Origin: an uncultured Sulfurimonas sp.
Lineage (GTDB): Bacteria; Campylobacterota; Campylobacteria; Campylobacterales; Sulfurimonadaceae
Length of the DNA: 14,360 nucleotides
Assembly: GCA_937914675.1 (NCBI GenBank)
Contig: CALDOC010000513.1
Coordinates: forward strand, 1-14,360
Reading direction: 5' to 3'
Shown here: positions 7,192-12,859 of the stretch, piece after piece
Numbering within the stretch: position 1 is the first letter of the stretch
Layout: every line of letters begins with the position of its first letter
Made by a program: the position numbers and the translations under genes
The notes under the pieces: generated by a model
Seen by the model: only the letters and a program-made list of their open reading frames with translations
What the model was told of the DNA's origin: nothing
The model's database searches: none

Positions 7192-8061
7192 ATGTTGAAA
7201 TATCTTCTATTTTTTATTTTATTTAGTTTAAAATTATTCTCTGACGCCTATTTGCAAGAGAGTTATTACGTTAAAAGCGACGATATAAAACTTTCCGATA
7301 TTGTGTCGAACGTCAAAGACGACGCGACTCTGTACTCTATACAAACAGGAAAGTATACAAAAAGAGTTAAATCAAAAGAGTTAATAGCGCTACTCAAAAA
7401 ACATGGATTTAAAGAGTACGACTCAAAACATCATTACGTAAAGTTCATCAAGAAAAGTCCTATAGACGTATCAAAAATTAAAAAAAACGTTCTCTCTTAC
7501 TATGAGAAGATATACAAGGACATAAAAATTAACGGCGTTGAGGTTAACTACAGAGGATACATTCAAACTTTGCCCGAAAACTACTCCGTGCATATGCAAT
7601 CAAAAAATTATTTAAGGAGAGATGGGACCGTTTTCATTAAATCGGATACAAACAAAGAGTTGTTTTTTGACTTTAAGATAGACGCCCTCATACATGTGTA
7701 TCGGGCACGAAACGACATCAAAAAGGATGCTGAACTCTCTTCTTTAAACATTATAAAAAAGAGTATAATTTTAGACAAATTTAACGCGATGCCTTTGCAA
7801 GAACTTAAAAAAGCGACCGTTCAAAGTAAACACAACATACAAAAAGACGCTATTTTGACCACTAGAGACGTAGAAAAACTCTATCTCGTCAAAAGAGGTT
7901 CAAACATAAACGTAGTGTTGGATAGTTCTAATTTATCCATCTCTTTTACAGCCGAAGCGCTAGACAACGGATGTTACGGAGAGTTCATTAGAGTGGAAAA
8001 AAGCGATGGAACTAGAATAAGAGTGAAAGTAACAAAAAAACAAAGTGGGGAGGTTAAATAG
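7192..8061 (+). CDS. flgA: Flagellar P-ring formation chaperone FlgA
   Basis: FlgA is a periplasmic chaperone for FlgI in building the P-ring. The 289-aa protein has a signal peptide (1 to about 18, MLKYLLFFILFSLKLFSDAY), a diverged N-terminal section, an SAF-like domain (about 165-227, with VYRARNDIKKDAELSSLNI and KATVQSKHNIQKDAIL) and the C-terminal FlgA core (228-285: LVKRGSNINVVLDSSNLSIS, GCYGEFIRVEKSDGTRIRVK). The C-terminal half is typical of the family; the first 150 residues are longer than in enteric FlgA, as is common in Campylobacterota. Its ATG comes one base after the TonB-like stop, and its stop TAG overlaps the next GTG by one base, so translation is coupled on both sides. I recall flgA-ubiX-coaD-tmk collinear in Campylobacter jejuni, which supports the call. 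No sigma-54 promoter precedes it. Confidence 0.93.
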   Translation: MLKYLLFFILFSLKLFSDAYLQESYYVKSDDIKLSDIVSNVKDDATLYSIQTGKYTKRVKSKELIALLKKHGFKEYDSKHHYVKFIKKSPIDVSKIKKNVLSYYEKIYKDIKINGVEVNYRGYIQTLPENYSVHMQSKNYLRRDGTVFIKSDTNKELFFDFKIDALIHVYRARNDIKKDAELSSLNIIKKSIILDKFNAMPLQELKKATVQSKHNIQKDAILTTRDVEKLYLVKRGSNINVVLDSSNLSISFTAEALDNGCYGEFIRVEKSDGTRIRVKVTKKQSGEVK

Positions 8062-8585
8062 TGAGACGAAAAATAATAGTGGCGACAAGCGGCGCCAGTG
8101 GCGTCAACCTTGGTTTAAAAACTTTGGAGTTAATGCCTGATTCCATAGAGAAGCACTTCATCATGTCAAAGAGTTCTAAAATCGTTTTAAGTAAAGAGAT
8201 GAACGTGACGACGCATAGAAATAAAGACGTTTCAGCAAGTATAGCGTCGGGGTCCTTTGGGGTGGACGCCATGATCATAGCGCCTTGCAGCATGAACACT
8301 TTGGCAAAAATCGCTTGTGGCATTTCGGACAACCTAGTTACTAGATGCGCGTCGGTCATGATTAAAGAAAACAAGAAACTTATCTTGGCTCCGCGCGAAA
8401 TGCCATTTTCCGCCATAGCGCTTGAAAACATGCATAAACTAGCCACTTTAGGAGTTGTAATCGCTCCCCCCGTAATGGCTTACTACTCCGAGCAACAAAC
8501 GCTAGACGAGATGGAAAACTTCATCATAGGAAAGTGGTTTGACTTGTTGGGAATAGAAAATAATTTATACAAGAGATGGGAGTAA
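8061..8585 (+). CDS. ubiX: Flavin prenyltransferase UbiX
   Basis: UbiX joins dimethylallyl phosphate to FMN to make prenyl-FMN, the cofactor of UbiD-type decarboxylases used in quinone synthesis. The 174 aa show the flavoprotein signature TSGASG (9-14), SGS (63-65), the FMN phosphate loop APCSMNT (74-80), Arg95 in NLVTR, LAPREMP (109-115) and MAYYS (139-143), all in normal order. The GTG start shares its first base with the last base of the flgA stop and is preceded by a strong GGGGAGG ribosome site 7 nt upstream (8047-8053). It is 13 to 15 residues shorter than enteric UbiX, from compact loops. The UbiD partner is not in the window. Older annotations may call it a decarboxylase subunit, which is outdated. 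Confidence 0.94.
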   Translation: MRRKIIVATSGASGVNLGLKTLELMPDSIEKHFIMSKSSKIVLSKEMNVTTHRNKDVSASIASGSFGVDAMIIAPCSMNTLAKIACGISDNLVTRCASVMIKENKKLILAPREMPFSAIALENMHKLATLGVVIAPPVMAYYSEQQTLDEMENFIIGKWFDLLGIENNLYKRWE

Positions 8586-8586
8586 T

Positions 8587-9078
8587 ATGCAAAAAACAGC
8601 GCTTTATCCGGGTACTTTCGACCCTATCACCAATGGTCATTTTGACGTTATTGAGAGAGCCTTGGGACTTTTTGACGAAGTTATAATCGCCGTTGCGATT
8701 TCACAAGACAAAAAACCGATGTTTTCGCTTGAAGAAAGAATTGAGATGATAAACAACGCAATAGAAGGTTTAGACAGAGTAAGCGTTGTTGGCTATGATA
8801 GTCTCACCGTGGAATTGGCAAAAACTCATGGAGCTAGCATACTCATCCGTGGTCTAAGAGCCGTAAGCGACTTTGAGTATGAACTACAACTAGGCTACTT
8901 GAACAATTCTCTTGATGAAAAAATAGAAACGGTTTATCTGATGCCAAAACTCAAAAACGCCTTCATAAGTTCGTCCATAGTTAGAAATCTTTTAAAATTT
9001 AACGGCAAAACCGAGCATCTGCTTCCAAAAGAAGTGCAAAACATTATCGGCGGGATGACCACATGTACATTGCCATAG
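8587..9078 (+). CDS. coaD: Phosphopantetheine adenylyltransferase
   Basis: CoaD transfers AMP from ATP to 4'-phosphopantetheine, giving dephospho-CoA, the penultimate step of coenzyme A synthesis in the cytosol. The 163 aa are close to the family norm (about 160). Visible motifs are YPGTFDPITNGHFDVIERA (7-25), with the nucleotidyltransferase TxGH-type residues at N16-G17-H18, LIRGLRAVSDFEYE (86-99) and the ATP-binding ISSSIVR (127-133). It begins one base after the ubiX stop with GGGAG 4 nt upstream, and its last 16 bp overlap tmk. Both junctions suggest a single polycistronic message. Confidence 0.96.
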   Translation: MQKTALYPGTFDPITNGHFDVIERALGLFDEVIIAVAISQDKKPMFSLEERIEMINNAIEGLDRVSVVGYDSLTVELAKTHGASILIRGLRAVSDFEYELQLGYLNNSLDEKIETVYLMPKLKNAFISSSIVRNLLKFNGKTEHLLPKEVQNIIGGMTTCTLP

Positions 9079-9647
9079 AGGGGATAGACACGGCTGGAAA
9101 GAGTACGCAAATCTTGGCTCTGCGCTCAAACTTCATTGACGCGATTATCACGAAAGAACCCGGAGCCACCGAAGTAGGAAAAGAGATAAGAGAGATGGTT
9201 TTATCAGCAAAAGCAAAAAGCAAAAAGGCTGAATTTCTACTCTTTTTAGCGGATCGCGCTGAACATATTACCCAAGTCGTTAAGCCAAACATTGCCTCTA
9301 AAATGATTATTTCCGATAGAAGCGCCGTCAGCGGAGTGGCTTACGCGCTCGTTCAAGGTGAAATTGATAAAAAAGAGTTGATTTCTTTAAACGACTTCGC
9401 CACGGATAGAGTCTATCCAGAAAAAATCTTCTTGCTTTGGTTGACGAAAGAAGAGCTGGAGTTTAGACTCTCCCAAAAAAAGCTTGACGGAATCGAACTT
9501 CGAGGAAGCCAATACCTCTTAGCCATTCAAGACGCCATTGTCGAAGCTACGAAGCTCCTTGGAATCCAAATGATTAAAATCGACGCCACTCAAAGCATAG
9601 AAGAGATAACTCAAGAGATTTTGAAACATATTGAGAGTGAGAAATAG
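9063..9647 (+). CDS. tmk: Thymidylate kinase
   Basis: Tmk phosphorylates dTMP to dTDP. The 194-aa protein has the P-loop EGIDTAGKST (6-15), the dTMP-binding KEPGATEVGKEIR (31-43), FLADRAEH (61-68), ISDRSAVSGVAYA (83-95, the DR motif, with Ser where many enzymes have Tyr) and a lid region LDGIELRG (141-148). The Thr-Ala in the P-loop in place of Asp-Gly, and DRS in place of DRY, also fit my memory of epsilonproteobacterial Tmk, so I treat them as lineage features. The ATG lies inside the end of coaD (16-bp overlap). It follows the flgA-ubiX-coaD order known from Campylobacter. An FkbM-type gene follows at once. Confidence 0.94.
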   Translation: MYIAIEGIDTAGKSTQILALRSNFIDAIITKEPGATEVGKEIREMVLSAKAKSKKAEFLLFLADRAEHITQVVKPNIASKMIISDRSAVSGVAYALVQGEIDKKELISLNDFATDRVYPEKIFLLWLTKEELEFRLSQKKLDGIELRGSQYLLAIQDAIVEATKLLGIQMIKIDATQSIEEITQEILKHIESEK

Positions 9648-9664
9648 TCATCAACTTAGTTAAT

Positions 9665-10732
9665 TTGGATTACGTCAACACTAAAGACAAAGCGCTGGTA
9701 GAACTCTTCATCTCATCCACTTCAAGTAAAAAATACGTATTGGGCATCAACAAACTTACCAAGAGCGTTCTAAGGTTCGTAAAGGTGGACGGAATCATCG
9801 ACGACTTTTCTCGCGTTCAAAGATCAAGAAAAAAAGAAGTTTTACACATCGAAGACGTCGATAAAGACGCCATTATTCTTTGGGTCGCGACGGGCAGTCC
9901 TCTTGAAGTGAAAAGTAAACTCGACAAAATGGGCTTTAAAAACTTTAGCTATCTCGCGTTTTGCAAATACTCTTCATTTGATTTGCTCGACCCTCCTTTC
10001 ATAATGGACTTTGAAGACGATTTTAAAAACAATCATGACCAATATGAAAAAGTTTATAACTTGTTGGCTGACATGGAATCCAAAAGCGTTTTTGAAAAAG
10101 TGCTAAATTTTAAAATCACGTTCGACTACAAATTTATGGAAGGCTTCACAAACGACCATGAGGGTCAATACTTCGATAAAGAGTTCATTCCCAAGATAAA
10201 AAACATAAGCTTTGTAGACGGTGGAGGGTACGTTGGAGACACCGCGACGCAAATCATAAAAAACTATCCCGACTTCAAAAAAATATACCTTATAGAACCA
10301 ATAGCGGAAAATATTCGCATCGCTAAACGCGAACTCAACAATTATGAAAACATAGAGTTTTTGACGCTTGGAGTCTCAAATAAAAAAGAGACTCTTTTTT
10401 TTAATGAAGAAAAATCTTTCTCAACGATATATGGAAAAGGCACCCAAAGCGTTGAGGTGGACGCCATAGACAACGTTATAAAAACAAAAGTGGATTTTAT
10501 AAAACTTGACATTGAAGGCGCGGAGCAAGACGCGATAGACGGGGCAAAAAAAACCATACAAAAGCACAAGCCAATACTCGCGATATGCGTATACCATAAG
10601 GCTGAGGATTGGTACAAAATACCTCAAAAAGTATTGAGTATGCAAAGCGACTATAAAATCTATCTAAGACACTATATGGAAGGCGTTTTTGAAACCGTTA
10701 TGTATTTTATTCCTCATTCACCTTGTAAATGA
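9665..10732 (+). CDS. FkbM-family SAM-dependent methyltransferase
   Basis: The C-terminal half of this 355-aa protein is a Methyltransf_21 (FkbM) domain: SAM motif I at FVDGGGYVGDTA (183-194), YLIEP (208-212) as motif II, VEVDAID (263-269), FIKLDIEGAEQDAI (278-291) and ICVYHKAEDWYKIP (307-320). The first 170 residues are a separate domain, possibly Rossmann-like (DAIILWVATGS, 68-78). Such enzymes often O-methylate sugars of surface polysaccharides or secondary metabolites; the substrate here is unknown. It ends the flgA-tmk operon, 17 nt after tmk. The start is doubtful: the TTG at 9665 has no ribosome site, and the only other nearby in-frame codon that could start is an ATA at 9644 overlapping the tmk stop. 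Nothing proves a link to flagellin glycans, though flgA is in the same operon. Confidence 0.85.
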   Translation: MDYVNTKDKALVELFISSTSSKKYVLGINKLTKSVLRFVKVDGIIDDFSRVQRSRKKEVLHIEDVDKDAIILWVATGSPLEVKSKLDKMGFKNFSYLAFCKYSSFDLLDPPFIMDFEDDFKNNHDQYEKVYNLLADMESKSVFEKVLNFKITFDYKFMEGFTNDHEGQYFDKEFIPKIKNISFVDGGGYVGDTATQIIKNYPDFKKIYLIEPIAENIRIAKRELNNYENIEFLTLGVSNKKETLFFNEEKSFSTIYGKGTQSVEVDAIDNVIKTKVDFIKLDIEGAEQDAIDGAKKTIQKHKPILAICVYHKAEDWYKIPQKVLSMQSDYKIYLRHYMEGVFETVMYFIPHSPCK

Positions 10733-10750
10733 TAAGTGAAAATTCATAAC

Positions 10751-10786
10751 AAATAGTTTTAGCGCTATAATAGTTGCAAACTATTT
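10751..10786. repeat. 9-bp perfect inverted repeat bracketing the -10 box (operator candidate)
   Basis: AAATAGTTT (10751-10759) and AAACTATTT (10778-10786) are exact reverse complements separated by 18 nt that contain the TATAAT at 10766-10771. The right arm begins about where transcription should start. The placement is what a repressor or looped operator would show; the regulator is unknown. Confidence 0.6.
10766..10771 (+). promoter_or_regulatory. -10 box of the two-small-gene operon (TATAAT)
   Basis: GCGCTATAATAG contains a perfect TATAAT, 34 nt after the methyltransferase stop and 29 nt before the next ATG. The predicted start near 10778 leaves a leader of about 23 nt that includes a strong GGAGG (10790-10794). 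No -35 is evident. Confidence 0.7.
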
Positions 10787-10800
10787 AATGGAGGCTTATT

Positions 10801-11010
10801 ATGAGCATAGTGCAAAAAGAGTTGACGAGTAGAAAAAGTGAAATTCAAAAAGAGCTAGAGCTGCTGTTTAAGGCTAATATGAAAATCACGGATTGGGACG
10901 TTGCTGAAGCGGACGATCAAGAAGCCGCAGAAATTTTGGTAAATATCCTGCAAGAAAAACTTGACAGTATCCGTAAGGATGTTGACTCGGGTAAATATAT
11001 CAATTATTAG
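10801..11010 (+). CDS. Small charged hypothetical protein, 69 aa
   Basis: Not recognised. The product is highly charged and mostly helical: SIVQKELTSRKSEIQKELEL followed by an acidic WDVAEADDQEAAEILVNILQ segment, consistent with a small coiled coil. It has no signal peptide, Cys pairs or membrane helix. The ATG is preceded by a near-ideal GGAGG with 6-nt spacing and its own TATAAT promoter, so it is very likely translated well. A second protein of the same length starts 9 nt after its stop. No similarity to known toxin-antitoxin or phage proteins is apparent to me. Confidence 0.82.
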   Translation: MSIVQKELTSRKSEIQKELELLFKANMKITDWDVAEADDQEAAEILVNILQEKLDSIRKDVDSGKYINY

Positions 11011-11019
11011 GAGAACGTC

Positions 11020-11229
11020 ATGAGTAGTCATAAAAATCACAGTCATTTAGAACAAATTAAAGAAGCCATTGATAAAGCGGATCATTTAAACGAAAATGAA
11101 AAGTCTGAAACCATCAAGAGAATAGACGAGTGGATAGTGGAAGATAAAGCGGAGGGTATTTTTTATGAAGAGTTGCTAAACATAACTCAAGGCATGAAAT
11201 CAATTCTCAAAGACTTAGGCTTTTTATAG
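11020..11229 (+). CDS. Small charged hypothetical protein, 69 aa
   Basis: Not recognised. MSSHKNHSHLEQIKEAIDKA begins a His-rich, then Lys/Glu-rich, largely helical chain ending in LLNITQGMKSILKDLGFL. It is predicted soluble and cytosolic. An AGGAG (11009-11013) overlaps the stop codon of the previous gene and lies 6 nt before the ATG, so the two are expressed together and may be functional partners. Its length equals that of its partner, but the sequences do not align by eye. The message runs into the hairpin at 11271-11306. Confidence 0.8.
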   Translation: MSSHKNHSHLEQIKEAIDKADHLNENEKSETIKRIDEWIVEDKAEGIFYEELLNITQGMKSILKDLGFL

Positions 11230-11270
11230 CGTTCAACGAACCCGCCTCTCTTCTCATGACTCATCCAGTC

Positions 11271-11306
11271 GAAGACGCCGCGAAAAAAAGTTTCGCTAGC
11301 GTCTTC
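11271..11306. repeat. Strong 36-nt hairpin between convergent genes (repeat-like, terminator candidate)
   Basis: GAAGACGC pairs with GCGTCTTC, and just inside GCGAAA pairs with TTTCGC around an AAAAG loop; the only defects are an unpaired C on one side and TA on the other. With 14 paired bases this is far stronger than chance. It sits midway between the ends of the 69-aa gene and the minus-strand YwqK-like gene. No T-run follows it on either strand, so it is not a classical intrinsic terminator. It could block readthrough in both directions, or be a dispersed palindromic repeat. Confidence 0.7.
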
Positions 11307-11317
11307 TGAGAACTCAA

Positions 11318-11836
11318 CTAAAAAAGTTCAAGCTCAAACCAGTCTGGTTTTTTTTCAATATTGTCTTGAAGCTTTTCAAACTCCGCTTTTGGTAGATTAT
11401 TTACGCTTTCTTTGTCAACGATTTGAACTTTTGTTATCTCGTTATTGTCACGCAAATATTTCAATACAAGTTTTCCTTGCGCGTAAACTTCCTGTTTAAT
11501 AATTTGGTCATTGTCGTTATAGGTTACGCATTCGCCATGCAACTTGCCTTCGCTATACGTTTTAGCGCTTTTTACGCTTTTGTTATCCTTGGGAATAAAA
11601 TATCTTGTCTCCACTCCATGCCTCTTTTCCCCTACAAAATACTCTAGTTTTGACAAAACGCCTTTTACGGTAAAATGTTTAACTTCTTTAACTCCATTTT
11701 CTACGGTAATTAATTCCTTAACGTAAGCGTCTTTAGCGTCGTAAAAACTCTTCGTGACAAACGCGTCTCCATATTTATAACTTTCGATTTGTTTATTTTT
11801 GCTTGGATAATTAATTATCGTCTGATTTTCTTTCAT
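11318..11836 (-). CDS. YwqK/MORN-repeat-like protein
   Basis: The 172-aa protein contains repeats of the MORN type: YFVGEKRHGVETRYF (67-81), TYSEGKLHGECVTYND (93-108) and a decayed VYAQGKLVLKYL (117-128), with the G-x-x-HG core visible in the first two. Such repeats occur in YwqK-family proteins, often labelled antitoxins, but the label rarely implies a real toxin-antitoxin pair and none is visible here. I start at 11836 (MKENQTIINYPSKN), because AAGGA lies 5 nt upstream. The frame stays open to 11902, but the added residues (MAAYRLSKREPF and on) have no ribosome site and read through non-coding DNA. No signal peptide is evident. It converges on the 69-aa pair across the hairpin. Function unknown. 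Confidence 0.75.
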   Translation of the reverse strand: MKENQTIINYPSKNKQIESYKYGDAFVTKSFYDAKDAYVKELITVENGVKEVKHFTVKGVLSKLEYFVGEKRHGVETRYFIPKDNKSVKSAKTYSEGKLHGECVTYNDNDQIIKQEVYAQGKLVLKYLRDNNEITKVQIVDKESVNNLPKAEFEKLQDNIEKKPDWFELELF

Positions 11837-11907
11837 GATTGTCCTTATAAATCGCCTTATATAAATAAAAGGCTCTCTTTTTGATAGCCTATATGCGGCC
11901 ACGACTC

Positions 11908-11925
11908 AAAAAACGCTTTAGCGTT
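11908..11925 (-). terminator. Intrinsic terminator downstream of the DUF445 gene
   Basis: On the minus strand AACGC-TAAA-GCGTT forms a short stem with a tetraloop followed directly by a T-run (TTTTTT counting the stem end), 38 nt after the DUF445 stop. The stem is only 5 bp, but the position and T-tract fit. It separates DUF445 from the YwqK-like gene. Confidence 0.6.
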
Positions 11926-11963
11926 AAGTTTTGGATTTTTACATTACGCGGGCGCTCTGACTT

Positions 11964-12671
11964 CTAGAGTAAAAACGAGCTAATTAGTCCTATAAGTCCG
12001 CCAAAGACTCCACCCCAAACAACAAGCCAGTCAAGATGTTCACGAATTAAATTTTGAATGATTTCCTTTACAAGAGCGGGAGTGAGTTCTCCAAGTCTAG
12101 TGTCGATGACGCTTTCAATGGATTTAATCATATCTTCATTTAAAGATGAACTTTGCATGTGATTTGTTAAAGTTTCATTGAACTCTTCAGAGTTTACAAT
12201 GGCGATTACAGATTTTTTCATTTTAAGCGAAAAAGGTTCTCTTAAACCATCAAGCGCGGAGGCTCCGCCAAACATGCCAAGCATTCCACCAAAAGAGGAT
12301 TCCATGACAGTTTGACTCAAAGCGTCAAAAGCGGGTGAAAAATCCGTCTCTTCTATAATTGGTTCTAAATTAATTTTTTTCTCTTCACTCGCAAAAAAGG
12401 TTTCCAACTGTTTTATGGTAAAAAATTCGCTCATCATAAGGTTTTTGATAGCAAGCTTAAAAGCTTCAAAACGAAGTGGAATCACTCCTGAACCATAAAG
12501 AAAAGGAACTTTTTCGAAAAGCATAAAAATAGCCAACTGATTTGTAACGGCTCCAGAGAGAGCGAAAAGACCGGTGTAAAGTAGAAAACTTGCGAATTCT
12601 TCCATCATAAAAGAGGATGCAATTAATAAAATTGCCATTGTGTTTGTTATAAAACTTTTATCTAGTTTCAA
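11964..12671 (-). CDS. DUF445 family membrane protein
   Basis: The signatures of DUF445 are at both ends: GAVTNQLAIFMLF (40-52), followed by GSGVIPLR, and the C-terminal helix LVVWGGVFGGLIGLI (216-230), with hydrophobic segments only at the two termini and a helical middle of about 150 residues containing a Gly/Met-rich run. The family is of unknown function, anchored in the inner membrane. I start at the TTG at 12671 (235 aa, MKLDKSFITNTMAIL), because AAAGGA lies exactly 6 nt before it. The longest frame begins at another TTG at 12704, which has no ribosome site and would leave only about 15 nt of leader from the TATAAT at 12726-12731. It is monocistronic by appearance, with a terminator following. 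Confidence 0.87.
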   Translation of the reverse strand: MKLDKSFITNTMAILLIASSFMMEEFASFLLYTGLFALSGAVTNQLAIFMLFEKVPFLYGSGVIPLRFEAFKLAIKNLMMSEFFTIKQLETFFASEEKKINLEPIIEETDFSPAFDALSQTVMESSFGGMLGMFGGASALDGLREPFSLKMKKSVIAIVNSEEFNETLTNHMQSSSLNEDMIKSIESVIDTRLGELTPALVKEIIQNLIREHLDWLVVWGGVFGGLIGLISSFLL

Positions 12672-12725
12672 TTTATGTCCTTTGTTGGTTTCGATTGTAA
12701 GCAATTTGCCACAATAAAGTGAGAA

Positions 12726-12731
12726 ATTATA
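12726..12731 (-). promoter_or_regulatory. -10 box of the DUF445 gene (TATAAT)
   Basis: The minus strand reads TTTAAGCTATAATTTC. The start site would be near 12719, giving a leader of about 48 nt to the favoured TTG at 12671. The GC before the TATAAT also occurs at the hemL and small-gene promoters. Confidence 0.62.
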
Positions 12732-12733
12732 GC

Positions 12734-12796
12734 TTAAATTAATTCTATGCGAATTAGATTTGTTTGCGCGTTTGTCTCAAAATCTAAAATTATCAT
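12734..12796 (-). other. Possible short open frame or gene remnant (20 codons)
   Basis: Between the DASS and DUF445 genes, a minus-strand frame open from 12832 contains an ATG at 12796 and reads MIILDFETNAQTNLIRIELI before a stop. The opening resembles the first strand of DEDD-type exonucleases (ILDFET), but only 20 residues exist and there is no ribosome site. It may be a remnant or chance; the rest of the 12705-12859 gap holds only the DUF445 promoter. Confidence 0.2.
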
Positions 12797-12859
12797 TTCT
12801 ATTACGTCGCCTTTTTCTTGAGATTCGCTTAATTAGGGAGGAGAATCTTTGGAGGAAAT

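Noticed and set aside
11271..11306. Classical rho-independent terminator
   Set aside because: No T-run follows the stem on either strand, so it is listed as a repeat with only possible terminator function.
11231..11310. Integron attC site (GTTCAAC fits the RYYYAAC core, followed by an imperfect palindrome)
   Set aside because: No matching GTTGAAC-type right core is found at the other end, and the hairpin has perfect long arms rather than the L/R box arrangement.
11318..11902. YwqK label as evidence for a toxin-antitoxin system
   Set aside because: No toxin-like neighbour in coupled arrangement; the label comes from MORN-like repeats only.
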